Below are positions 1-7,379 of a stretch of DNA of 33,103 nucleotides, in pieces (positions within the stretch are counted from its first letter, which is position 1; each line of letters begins with the position of its first letter). The DNA comes from an uncultured Eubacteriales bacterium (GTDB lineage Bacteria > Bacillota > Clostridia > Oscillospirales > CAG-382): positions 1-33,103 of the forward strand of contig URJL01000022.1 in assembly GCA_900548115.1 (NCBI GenBank), in the 5' to 3' direction. The translations under genes were made by a program, and so were the position numbers. Below the pieces are notes generated by a model that saw only the letters and a program-made list of their open reading frames with translations, did not search any database and was not told the origin of the DNA.

Positions 1-145
1 CGATGGTCGGAATTCGATTTCACATTATCTTTGTTATGTTGATACCTCGAGGGGAGGGCTCGTGTGCGCTCGACGTTAGGTCAACATAGTGTGAGAATGA
101 ATTCTGACCATCGGAATTCATTCTCACGGCAAACGCTCGCCGCAG
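1..145. repeat. Two opposed copies of the palindromic hairpin repeat, the first cut by the window edge
   Basis: Positions 1-30 hold one half of a minus-oriented hairpin copy, with the loop GATGGTC at the left edge. A complete plus-oriented copy lies at 91-127, with arms GTGAGAATGAATTC and GAATTCATTCTCAC (14 bp, perfect). Between them are the flanking words GTTATGTTGA and GGTCAACATA that accompany the hairpin elsewhere in the window. The downstream side carries the GCGGCAA/CGCCGCAGGCG word typical of the family. No coding function is supported. Confidence 0.85.
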
Positions 146-590
146 GCGCTACTTTGTTTCTTCTTCCTGCTTCGTACAATTTCTTGCCCGAAGGGCGACG
201 AAGGGTGACGAAGCGCGACCCGTAATTGCGGCGACAACAAACATCCCGTTCTTGATTGAGCGTAACAGCTCTGTACAATGAGGGGGATTTTTAAGGGCGC
301 AAGCCCTTAAATTCCCTTTCTTTTCGGTTTCCTTTTCTTTCGGAAACGAAAGGGAAGAAAACTCCGCCCGAAGGGCAAGACCGCCTGTTTGCGGGCGAGA
401 GCGAAAGAGGGGTACAGCGAGAGCGGCTGCACGCAAGGTTTTTTTGCCTTGCCGAAAATTGTCATCGCGGCACAGGCGACCGATGGTCGCCCCTACGATT
501 TGAACGATTTTTACCTCAACCAAACTTGTTATCACAGCTCGCCCGCTTCGCGGGCGCACGGCAACATTTCATCGCAGATAAAATTTGTCA
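146..590. repeat. Mosaic non-coding repeat block built from short hairpins (copy 1)
   Basis: This block recurs at about 4140-4440, 5140-5275 and, inverted, 25485-25690. It contains several small palindromes: TTAAGGGC/GCCCTTAA around position 300, CTTTCGG/CGAAAG near 345, GCCCGAAGGGC near 370, and GGGCGACC-type arms. Open frames cross it, but single-base indels between copies move the shared sequence from frame to frame, so it behaves as DNA or RNA structure rather than as a protein gene. I see no gene here. Confidence 0.75.
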
Positions 591-591
591 C

Positions 592-811
592 ACTTCGCGA
601 AGCGATGTGTTACTTTGCGAAGCGATGTGTTACTTCGCGAAGCGATGTGTTACTTCGCGGAGCGACGTGTTACTTCGCAAAGCGATGTGTTACTTCGCAA
701 AGCGATGTGTTACTTCGCGAAGCGATGTGTTACTTCGCAAAGCGATGTGTTACTTCGCGGAGCGATGTGTTACTTCGCAAAGCGATGTGTTACTTCGCAA
801 AGCGATGTGTT
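592..811 (+). repeat. Eleven tandem 20-bp units, consensus ACTTCGCGAAGCGATGTGTT
   Basis: Eleven units follow without a gap (220 bp). Each carries CTTCGCGAAG, a perfect 10-bp palindrome, or a variant with one or two changes (CTTCGCAAAG, CTTCGCGGAG). A single unit occurs in the related repeat block at about 3903-3923, so the array is a local expansion of one module of the mosaic repeat. The period is 20, so each forward reading frame repeats every 60 bp, and all three forward frames stay open across the array. The resulting peptides are a by-product and I do not call a gene. Confidence 0.95.
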
Positions 812-853
812 ACATCCACCGCTGACGCGGTCCTCCTTCCCCTCGATACACTG

Positions 854-1035
854 TGACCTTCGGGTCAAGTTGCACTGTGATTTTCGATCAAGTGCGGAAG
901 GCTCTGTTACGCATCAAAATTTTATGTAAACATAACACGGTTAAGTCAAATTATCACCGACATAACAAAGGTAGGGTGAAGTTGAATTCCGACCATCGGA
1001 ATTCAACTTCACGGCAACCGCTCCCCGCAGGGGCG
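854..1035 (+). repeat. Left 182-bp inverted repeat flanking the trmN-rsmI-radical SAM operon
   Basis: This segment is the reverse complement of 3548-3729 with about two substitutions that I can see. It holds the small hairpins TGACCTTCGGGTCA and TGATTTTCGATCA, the pair of CATAAC words, and a perfect hairpin at 976-1012 with arms GTGAAGTTGAATTCCG and CGGAATTCAACTTCAC around the loop ACCAT. It ends at 1035, directly against the AGGAGG ribosome binding site of the methyltransferase gene (1038-1043). Confidence 0.92.
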
Positions 1036-1048
1036 CAGGAGGAGTTTT

Positions 1049-1798
1049 GTGACGGAAAAATCAGAACGAATAACCGATACGCTTTCGGTTTATCAGGAAA
1101 AAGGCGTGTTTTTTTACGGCACCGACGCGGTACTGCTGTCGGCTTATACCGCGGGAAAGCTGTCGAAGAGCCGTCCTCTTTGCGGGATGGAGCTTTGCTC
1201 GGGAACGGGCTTTATCGCGCTTTCGCTGCTCGACCGTTTTCCGCTTCTTTCCTTTTCGGCGCTGGAGATCAACGAACACGCGGCGGCTCTTTCGCAAAAA
1301 AGCGCGGCGCAAAGCGCCCTTTCCGACCGTTTTTCCGCCGTATGCGGCGATCTTTGCCGCATTCGGACGCTTTTTCCGTCCGAGCGGTTCGATTTTGTCG
1401 TCTGCAACCCGCCGTATATGACGGCAAACTGCGGCAAGATGTGCGCGGAGGATTACAAGACCGTCGCACGGCACGAGATTTTTTGCACGATAAGCGATGT
1501 TTTCGCCGCCGCGTATCATCTTCTCGGCACGGGCGGAAGTCTTTTTCTCGTTTATCGTCCCGACCGTCTCGCCTCTCTTTTTTCGGGGGCGGAAAAAAAC
1601 GGTTTTCAGATAAAAAACATGACCTTTGTTTCCTCAAGACCGTGCTCCGCGCCGAATCTTGTTCTTTGCGAAGCCAAAAAACAAGGGCGCGAGGGGCTGA
1701 TTTTGTCCCCGCCGTTTTTCGTATACGGTGAAAGCGGGGAATACTCGCCCGAAATGATGACCGTTCGTGAAAAAGGAGAATACCGCTTTGGCAAATGA
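1049..1798 (+). CDS. trmN: TrmN6/YabB-like adenine-N6 methyltransferase
   Basis: This 249-residue protein is a class I SAM-dependent methyltransferase. The SAM-binding loop is MELCSGTGF (about residues 47-55), the acidic residue after strand 2 lies in ALEIN (71-75), and the adenine-N6 signature NPPY is at 120-123. The N-terminal FFYGTDAVLL matches the conserved start of the TrmN6/YfiC/YabB family, which methylates N6 of A37 in tRNA1(Val) in E. coli. The substrate here is inferred. The start is GTG 1049, served by AGGAGG at 1038-1043. The gene overlaps rsmI; yabB beside rsmI is a known Firmicutes arrangement, but the yazA gene often found between them is absent. The 182-bp repeat ends just upstream of the ribosome binding site, so any promoter lies in or before that repeat. 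Confidence 0.88.
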   Translation: MTEKSERITDTLSVYQEKGVFFYGTDAVLLSAYTAGKLSKSRPLCGMELCSGTGFIALSLLDRFPLLSFSALEINEHAAALSQKSAAQSALSDRFSAVCGDLCRIRTLFPSERFDFVVCNPPYMTANCGKMCAEDYKTVARHEIFCTISDVFAAAYHLLGTGGSLFLVYRPDRLASLFSGAEKNGFQIKNMTFVSSRPCSAPNLVLCEAKKQGREGLILSPPFFVYGESGEYSPEMMTVREKGEYRFGK

Positions 1799-2621
1799 AA
1801 TAAAAAAGAGCAGTTTGTATATCGTAGCGACCCCGATCGGGAATCTTTCCGATCTTTCCGAGCGCGCTTTAAAGACCCTGCGCGAGGTCGATTTTGTCGC
1901 GGCGGAGGACACGCGCGTTTCGGGGCTTTTGCTCAATCATTTCGGCATCAAAAAGCCGATCGTCAACTATTTCGAACACAACAAACGCGCGGCGGGCGAA
2001 AAGATCCTTTCTGAGCTTTCCGCCGGCAAAAGCTGTGCGCTCGTGACCGACGCGGGCACGCCCGGCATATCCGACCCCGGCACCGAGCTTTGCCGCGACG
2101 CGCGCAAAAGCGGTTTTTCGGTCATTCCGATCCCCGGTCCGAGCGCGGTTATAACAGCGCTTTCGGCGTCGGGCTTTCCTTCGCGCCGCTTTACCTTCGA
2201 AGGATTTTTGCCGCAGGACGGCGGAAAAAAAGAAGTGCTCGATTCGCTTTTGCACGAAAAACGGACCGTCGTTTTTTACGAAGCGCCTCATCGCTTGAAA
2301 AAAACGCTTTCCGAATTATACGACGCGCTCGGCGACCGCGCGCTTTGTCTTGCCCGCGAGCTTACCAAGCTCAACGAGGAATTTTTCGACACGACGCTTT
2401 CGGCGGCGATCGCGCATTACGAGCAAAACGAGCCGCGCGGCGAATATGTTCTGATCCTTGCGGGCGCGGAGGAGACCGAAGAGGTCTTTTGGAAAGCGCT
2501 TTCGATCGGCGAACACGTCGAATTTTACAAGAATCAAGGGCTATCCAAGATGGACGCGATCAAGCAATGCGCCAAGGATCGCGGCGTGGCGAAAAATGCG
2601 ATCTACAAGGAGCTTTTGTGA
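1788..2621 (+). CDS. rsmI: 16S rRNA (cytidine1402-2'-O)-methyltransferase RsmI
   Basis: About 277 residues, the normal length for RsmI, a tetrapyrrole-methylase-fold enzyme that 2'-O-methylates C1402 in the decoding centre of 16S rRNA. Family marks are LYIVATPIGNLSDLSERAL at the N-terminus, AAEDTR, TDAGTPGISDPG (the SAM-binding loop), PIPGPSAVITALSASG, FEGFLP and FYEAPHRL. I prefer the TTG at 1788, because GGAG at 1775-1778 has a good spacing to it and homologues begin near here; an upstream GTG at 1767 is possible. It overlaps the methyltransferase gene by 11 bp, and its stop overlaps the next start as TGATG, so the three genes are translationally coupled. Two rRNA/tRNA modification enzymes side by side point to ribosome maturation. 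Confidence 0.95.
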   Translation: MANEIKKSSLYIVATPIGNLSDLSERALKTLREVDFVAAEDTRVSGLLLNHFGIKKPIVNYFEHNKRAAGEKILSELSAGKSCALVTDAGTPGISDPGTELCRDARKSGFSVIPIPGPSAVITALSASGFPSRRFTFEGFLPQDGGKKEVLDSLLHEKRTVVFYEAPHRLKKTLSELYDALGDRALCLARELTKLNEEFFDTTLSAAIAHYEQNEPRGEYVLILAGAEETEEVFWKALSIGEHVEFYKNQGLSKMDAIKQCAKDRGVAKNAIYKELL

Positions 2622-3574
2622 TGCTGTATCCCAACAACAAGCGGTATAACACGCTGGACGGCTATTTCAAAACGCGTTTCGGCTGCAAGGTCGCCAAAAT
2701 TTCACTCAACGCGGGTTTTTCCTGTCCCAATCGCGACGGAACAAAATCCTTTGGCGGCTGTATTTATTGTTCGCCGTCGGGCAGCGGCGATTTTGCGGGC
2801 GATCCGAAAAGGAGCATTCGCGAACAGTTCGAACAGCAGACGGCGCTTATGCGCAAAAAATGGCACGACGCGAAATTTCTGCCGTATTTTCAGGCGGGAA
2901 CGAATACTTATGCGCCCCTTTGCCGTCTGCGCGAGGTCTACGAACAGGCGCTTGCGCTTCCCGACTGTGTGGGGATGAGCATCGCGACGCGTCCCGACTG
3001 TATTTCCGACGAGACTCTTTCGTATCTTGCCGAAATTTCGGCGCGGACCTATCTTACCGTGGAATTGGGGCTTCAGACGGTTTTTGACGACACGGGCGAA
3101 AGGATCAACCGCCGCACGACGTACGCCGAATTTCTCGATTGCTACGCGCGGCTTTGCGAAAAAAATATTCCCGTCTGCGTTCATTTGATAAACGGGCTTC
3201 CGGGCGAGGACAGGGAGCGGATGCTCGAGAGCGTCCGCCGCGTTTCCGCTCTTCGTCCCCATTCGGTAAAGCTGCATATGCTGCACATTTTAAAAGACAC
3301 GCCCTGCGCCGAAATGTATGCGCGGGGCGAGATCAAAGTTTTTGAAAAAGAGGAGTATATCGAGCTTGTCTGCGACGAGCTGGAGCTTTTGCACCCCGAC
3401 ATCATCGTTCAGCGCATCACGGGCGACGGCAGTCGCGACACCCTGATCGCGCCCTTATGGAGTATTAAAAAGTTCGACGTCCTGAACGGCGTCGACCGTC
3501 TCCTTTCCCTCCGCAACACCCACCAAGGCACCTACGGTGAGTATTGCCGCCCCTGCGGGGAGCGGTTGCCGTGA
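2621..3574 (+). CDS. TIGR01212-family radical SAM protein (YhcC/YtqA-like) with a repeat-encoded C-terminus
   Basis: A 317-residue radical SAM enzyme of the YhcC/YtqA family. The cluster cysteines are C35, C47 and C50 in CPNRDGTKSFGGCIYC, the long-spaced arrangement typical of this group. Other family blocks are YFQAGTNTYAP, ATRPDCI, ELGLQT and HLINGLPGE, and APLWSIKKFDVLN near the end is the usual C-terminal block. The biochemical role of the family is not settled. ATG 2621 is chosen because AAGGAG (2607-2612) precedes it and it overlaps the rsmI stop. The last eight codons (from 3548) and the TGA at 3572-3574 lie inside the right 182-bp inverted repeat, so the tail RPCGERLP is repeat-encoded; homologues normally stop close to QGxYG. 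The catalytic part appears intact. Confidence 0.93.
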   Translation: MLYPNNKRYNTLDGYFKTRFGCKVAKISLNAGFSCPNRDGTKSFGGCIYCSPSGSGDFAGDPKRSIREQFEQQTALMRKKWHDAKFLPYFQAGTNTYAPLCRLREVYEQALALPDCVGMSIATRPDCISDETLSYLAEISARTYLTVELGLQTVFDDTGERINRRTTYAEFLDCYARLCEKNIPVCVHLINGLPGEDRERMLESVRRVSALRPHSVKLHMLHILKDTPCAEMYARGEIKVFEKEEYIELVCDELELLHPDIIVQRITGDGSRDTLIAPLWSIKKFDVLNGVDRLLSLRNTHQGTYGEYCRPCGERLP

Positions 3575-3729
3575 AGTTGAATTCCGATGGTCGGAATTCA
3601 ACTTCACCCTACCTTTGTTATGTCGGTGATAATTTGATTTAACCGTGTTATGTTTACATAAAATTTTGATGCGTAACAGAGCCTTCCGTACTTGATCGAA
3701 TATCACAGTGCAACTTGACCCGAAGGTCA
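3548..3729 (-). repeat. Right 182-bp inverted repeat flanking the operon
   Basis: Reverse complement of 854-1035 over its whole length, with substitutions seen only in the GATATTCGATCAAGTACGG part. The perfect hairpin lies at 3571-3607. The repeat overlaps the last 27 bp of the upstream radical SAM gene and provides its stop codon. Confidence 0.92.
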
Positions 3730-4445
3730 AACACCTCCCGTTTGCGGGCGATAAAAAAAGAGGTATACAGTGAAAATGTCGTCACCGTCACGCCCTCATC
3801 CGAACGCTCTCGGGGCTACGTCAGCTAAACTTGTTACTGCGCATCCGCCTGCACCTTCAGCGCGGGCGCACGGGAATATTTTGCCGCAGGCAAAATTTCT
3901 CTCACTTCGCGTAGCGATGTGACGCATTCGTCACGGCTTCGCCGTGCCACCTTCCCCTCGCAACACTTGACCTTCGGTTCAAGTTGCACTGTGATCTTCG
4001 ATCAAGTGCGGAAGGCTCTTACGCGCTCGACGTTAGCTCAACATAACACGGATAATGTGAAAAGGGATTCCGACCATCGGAATCCCTTTTCACGGCAACA
4101 CCCGCCGTAGGCGCGGGCGACTGGTGGTCGCCCCTACTTTTCGTTTTTTCTGCTTCGTACAATTTTTCCGACCCAAAGGGCGACGAAGCGCGACGAAGGG
4201 CGACCCGTAATTTCGATGAAAACAAACATGCCGTTCTTGATTGAGCGTAACAAATCTGTACAATAGGGGGATCTTTAAGGGCGTAAGCCCTTAAATACCC
4301 TTTCTTTTTGGTTACTTTTTCTTTCGGGAACGAAAGGGAAGAAAACTCCGCCCGAAGGGCAAGCACCGTCCGTTTGCGGGCGATAGCAAAAGAGGAATAC
4401 GGCGAGGGCGGATCTCACGACTACACACAAGGTTTTGTCTCGTCA
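3730..4445. repeat. Mosaic hairpin repeat block with a variant hairpin core at 4057-4093
   Basis: No gene is supported here. Recognisable modules, in order, are TTTTGCCGCAGGCAAAA (about 3881), a single CTTCGCGTAGCGATGTG unit (about 3904), CACGGCTTCGCCGTG (about 3937), a TGATCTTCGATCA hairpin (about 3990), and the core hairpin with arms GTGAAAAGGGATTCCG and CGGAATCCCTTTTCAC. These are followed by a GGGCGAC/GTCGCCC hairpin near 4117 and the TTTAAGGGC/GCCCTTAAA hairpin near 4273. The order matches the block at 146-1035 and the inverted block at 24962-25700. Confidence 0.8.
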
Positions 4446-4471
4446 AAAGTGCTATTGCGGCGGACAGATTG

Positions 4472-4862
4472 TCAAGTAAGTGCAACAAAAATTTCGGCAG
4501 GAGACTTCCGCCCGAGGCACTTGCGCGGACGGTTGTTGATGAGATCGACAACGGTATCGAGCTGTGCCTGAGAGATCGTGCGGAAATCGAAGCCTTTGGG
4601 GAAGAAGAAACGCAAAATATCGTTGGTGTTTTCGTTCATGCCGCGCTGCCAAGGTTTATGCGGCTCGCCAATGGTGATAATGGTAAGCATTGTCGCTTTT
4701 GCGCTTCGGCAGATATTTGGCGCAGTTGCGCCTCACCTCGCGGCTGATTGACGAAGGATTTCTTCCCATCAAGGAAGCGATTTTCCGAAAAGATTTTCCC
4801 TCACTTAAAAAAATCTGTAGACAAATGCGTTCATTTAGTGTAAAATGTGCGTAGGATGACAT
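4472..4862 (-). pseudogene. Internally deleted IS30-family transposase remnant
   Basis: On the minus strand, ATG 4860-4862 (AAAGGAG upstream) opens a frame with an IS30-type N-terminal helix-turn-helix: HFTLNERICLQIF and GRNPSSISREVRRN. It runs to about YHYHHWRA and stops at 4656. The next recognisable part, in another frame ending at 4472, is the IS30 C-terminus: KPWQRGMNENTN (with the catalytic Glu), FFFPKGFDF and LINNRPRKCLGRKSPAEIF. Only about 130 residues of a protein that normally has 300 or more remain; the middle with the first two catalytic Asp residues is missing and the join at about 4670-4690 is out of frame. It cannot encode an active transposase. Insertion ends are probably near 4450 and 4915, but I could not define clear inverted repeats. 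It sits inside mosaic repeat. Confidence 0.88.
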
Positions 4863-4915
4863 AGCAATCTCCTTTGCGTAATTTGTTTTCAGCAAATCCA
4901 TTTTACACAAAATTG

Positions 4916-5276
4916 CCTCGGGGGGAAGGCTTCGTTGCGCATCGAAATTTTATGTCAACATAACGTGGGTAGGGCAAAATTTTGCTGACATAACATAAAT
5001 AAGGTGAAGTGAGATTCCGACCATCGGAATCTCACTTCACGGCAAACATCCGCTGTAGGCGCGACCATCGGAATGCAACTTCGCGGCAATGCTCGCCGCA
5101 GGCGCGGCAACGCTCCCCGCAGGGGCGGTAACGGCAAACACACCGTTCTTAATTGAGCGCGGCAAATCTGTACAATAGGGGATTTTTAAGGGCGCAAGCC
5201 CTTCAATTCTCTTTCTTTTCGGTTCCTTTTTCTTTCGGGAACGAAAGGGAAGAAAACTCCGCCCGAAGGGCAAACA
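4916..5276. repeat. Mosaic hairpin repeat block with hairpin core at 5004-5040
   Basis: The block resumes after the insertion sequence remnant. The core hairpin has arms GTGAAGTGAGATTCCG and CGGAATCTCACTTCAC and is identical to the copy at 25841-25877; the 45 bp before it (two CATAAC words around GCAAAATTTTGC) are also nearly identical. Downstream there are repeated GCGGCAAnGCTCnCCGCAGG words (5080-5130), then the CTTTCGG/CGAAAG and GCCCGAAGGGC hairpins. No gene. Confidence 0.82.
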
Positions 5277-5313
5277 TCGAATCCATTTTTTTCATTTTGG
5301 GAGGTAAAAAACC

Positions 5314-6153
5314 ATGTACATGAAATTTCCGGGTCACAAGATCAAAACGCTGACCCTAAGCTACGACGACGATACGGTGCATAATGCCCGCCTTATCGAG
5401 ATTATGAAAAAATACGGGCTTCGCGGCACGTTTAATCTCAATTCGGGCTGTTTTGCCGCCCAAAGCGGCGAAGGACACATGACCGAAAAAGAGGCGCTGG
5501 AGGTCTTTTCTTCCGCGGGCGACGGAATCGAGATCGCCATGCACGGCGTTCGGCACGGATTTCTTCACGAAATGTCGCCCGCACAAAAAAGCTATGAGCT
5601 GGTCGGCGACAAGGCGGCGCTTGAAAAGATGTTCGGCGTGATCATCCGCGGCGGCGCGTATGCGTTCGGTCAGTATGACGACATGAGCCTTGAGATTTTG
5701 CGAAATGCCGACATTTGCTATTTCCGCACGACCGTTTCGACCGAGCGCTTCGATCTGCCGAAGCATATGTACGACTGGGTAAAGCTCCCCGCGACCTGTC
5801 ATCATGAAAACCCGCATCTTTTCGAGCTTGCCGACCGTTTTGCCGAATTGTCGGTCGATCCGATCGAATACCGCAATCATCCGCAGATGTTTTATCTCTG
5901 GGGTCACAGCTACGAGTTCAATAACAATCACAACTGGGACCGCATCGAGACCTTTGCCGAAAAGCTCGGCGGGCGCGACGACATTTGGTATGCGACCAAT
6001 ATCGAGGTGTTCGATTATGTAAACGCCTATCACGCGCTGGTCACAAGCGCCGACGGCAAGCGGCTTTACAATCCCTCGGCGCAGACGCTCTGTTTTGCGC
6101 ACGGCGGAGTCGATTATACCCTCGGCGCGGGCAAAACGCTTCTTTTGGACTGA
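5314..6153 (+). CDS. NodB-like polysaccharide deacetylase family protein
   Basis: A 279-residue protein with the NodB deacetylase fold. Motif 1 is TLSYDDD (residues 13-19), in place of the usual TFDDG. Motif 2 is HGVRHGFLH (about 77-85), giving the HxxxH metal ligands, and GGAYAFG follows. There is no signal peptide, so it probably works in the cytoplasm on a small or imported substrate rather than on the cell wall. The start is ATG 5314 with GGGAGGT at 5299-5305; an in-frame ATG at 5320 is an alternative. It lies 27 bp before the PHP-domain gene, and the pair probably forms an operon. The upstream DNA is mosaic repeat and I see no clear promoter. The exact reaction is unknown. Confidence 0.85.
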   Translation: MYMKFPGHKIKTLTLSYDDDTVHNARLIEIMKKYGLRGTFNLNSGCFAAQSGEGHMTEKEALEVFSSAGDGIEIAMHGVRHGFLHEMSPAQKSYELVGDKAALEKMFGVIIRGGAYAFGQYDDMSLEILRNADICYFRTTVSTERFDLPKHMYDWVKLPATCHHENPHLFELADRFAELSVDPIEYRNHPQMFYLWGHSYEFNNNHNWDRIETFAEKLGGRDDIWYATNIEVFDYVNAYHALVTSADGKRLYNPSAQTLCFAHGGVDYTLGAGKTLLLD

Positions 6154-6179
6154 AAAACACAAATGCAAAGGAGAAAAAC

Positions 6180-7229
6180 ATGAAACGCTATCTTTTGCCG
6201 CCTTATACGCAGTATAAAACCAATCTCCACTGTCACAGCACCCGGTCGGACGGAAGTCTTTCGCCCGCGCGGCTGAAGGAGCTTTACCGTGCGCACGGCT
6301 ATTCGGCGGTGGCATTCACCGATCACAACGGGCTGTTTTATCACGACGAGCTGACCGACGCGGAGTTTATCGCGCTTGCGGGCTTTGAGATCGATTTCGG
6401 TGAGGACAGACCCGACGCGCTTGACTGGACGCAGAACAAGACCTGTCATCTCTGTGCGATCGTCCGAGATCCGATCACAGCGTCCCAAAACGGCTTCGGT
6501 CCCGCTCCCTCCGACCGCCCCTCCGTTCTTTGGAGTCAAGATGAAAAAAACCGAAAATTGATCTTCCGCGACGATACGGTTTTGTTTGCCAAGGATTATG
6601 CGCCCGAATCGGTTTCGGAGGCGATAAAGGTCTTGAACGAACGCGGATTTTTGGTGCATTACAACCATCCGCGCTGGTCTTTGGAAGAATATCCCGATTA
6701 TATCGGCTATAAGGGGCTGCACGGGGTCGAGCTTTACAACCACGGCTGTTTTCTCGAGGGCTACGACGAATATAACGGCGATGTGTACGACGCGCTTCTG
6801 CGCTCGGGACAGCGCCTTATCGCCCTTGCGACCGACGATAATCACCGCGATATTTCCCATCCGCAGCACGATATGTTCGGCGGCTTTACGATGATCGCGG
6901 CAAAGGAGCTTTCGTACCGCGGTCTGATCGGCGCTTTGGAAAAGGGCGACTGCTACGCTTCGACCGGTCCGCTTATCCGCGAGCTTTCGTGCGAAATGCT
7001 CGCCGAGGATCACGGAAGAGTTTATCTTGCCGTCGAGGGCGCGGTCGATTATATTCGCATGACAGCCGATATCCGCGCGGCATCGCTTCGGTATAACGCA
7101 AACGGCGAAAAGATAACCGAGGCAACCTTCGATTTTGATCCGCATTATGTAAAATATATCCGCTTCGAAGTCGGCGACGGCATTCGCCGCGCTTACACGA
7201 GAGCGTATTTTACTCCGTCTTTGTCATGA
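6180..7229 (+). CDS. PHP-domain metallohydrolase (CehA/McbA-like)
   Basis: About 349 residues. The PHP metal-binding motifs are in order: NLHCHSTRSDGS near the N-terminus, AFTDHNG, VHYNHPRWS and ALATDDNH. This pattern is typical of PHP phosphoesterases and of CehA/McbA-like hydrolases. There is no polymerase domain, signal peptide or membrane segment. The start is ATG 6180, with AAAGGAG just upstream; longer in-frame extensions lack a ribosome binding site. It follows the deacetylase gene by 26 bp and is followed by a bidirectional terminator, so the two genes form a closed unit. Substrate not known; the pairing suggests shared use on a sugar or modified-sugar substrate, which is inference. 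Confidence 0.85.
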   Translation: MKRYLLPPYTQYKTNLHCHSTRSDGSLSPARLKELYRAHGYSAVAFTDHNGLFYHDELTDAEFIALAGFEIDFGEDRPDALDWTQNKTCHLCAIVRDPITASQNGFGPAPSDRPSVLWSQDEKNRKLIFRDDTVLFAKDYAPESVSEAIKVLNERGFLVHYNHPRWSLEEYPDYIGYKGLHGVELYNHGCFLEGYDEYNGDVYDALLRSGQRLIALATDDNHRDISHPQHDMFGGFTMIAAKELSYRGLIGALEKGDCYASTGPLIRELSCEMLAEDHGRVYLAVEGAVDYIRMTADIRAASLRYNANGEKITEATFDFDPHYVKYIRFEVGDGIRRAYTRAYFTPSLS

Positions 7230-7313
7230 TATGCGACAGCGGAAAGTCTGCTTTTCTTCCTATTGATTCTTATTGAATCAAATGCCGAATCGGATGAAAC
7301 GGAATAAACAAAG

Positions 7314-7345
7314 AAAAATCCACCCGCAGAAGCGGGTGGATTTTT
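7314..7345. terminator. Bidirectional intrinsic terminator between the PHP gene and gyrA
   Basis: A perfect 14-bp stem, AAAAATCCACCCGC with GCGGGTGGATTTTT, closes on the loop AGAA. A U-tract follows on either strand. It separates two convergent genes. Confidence 0.93.
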
Positions 7346-7379
7346 CTGTTTTGATGCTTATTCGTCGCTCACTCACGGC

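Noticed and set aside
149..559. Minus-strand open frame in the mosaic block with relatives at 4019-4366, 5037-5273 and 25486-25698
   Set aside because: The shared DNA is read in different frames in different copies because of indels, so protein coding is not conserved. The sequence is explained by short hairpins.
592..811. CRISPR array
   Set aside because: The 20-bp units follow directly with no unique spacers and there are no cas genes.
389..929. Three overlapping forward open frames with 20-residue repeats rich in Cys, Arg and Ser
   Set aside because: They arise from the 20-bp tandem array, which is open in all frames. No ribosome binding site or start is convincing and the peptides have no family features.
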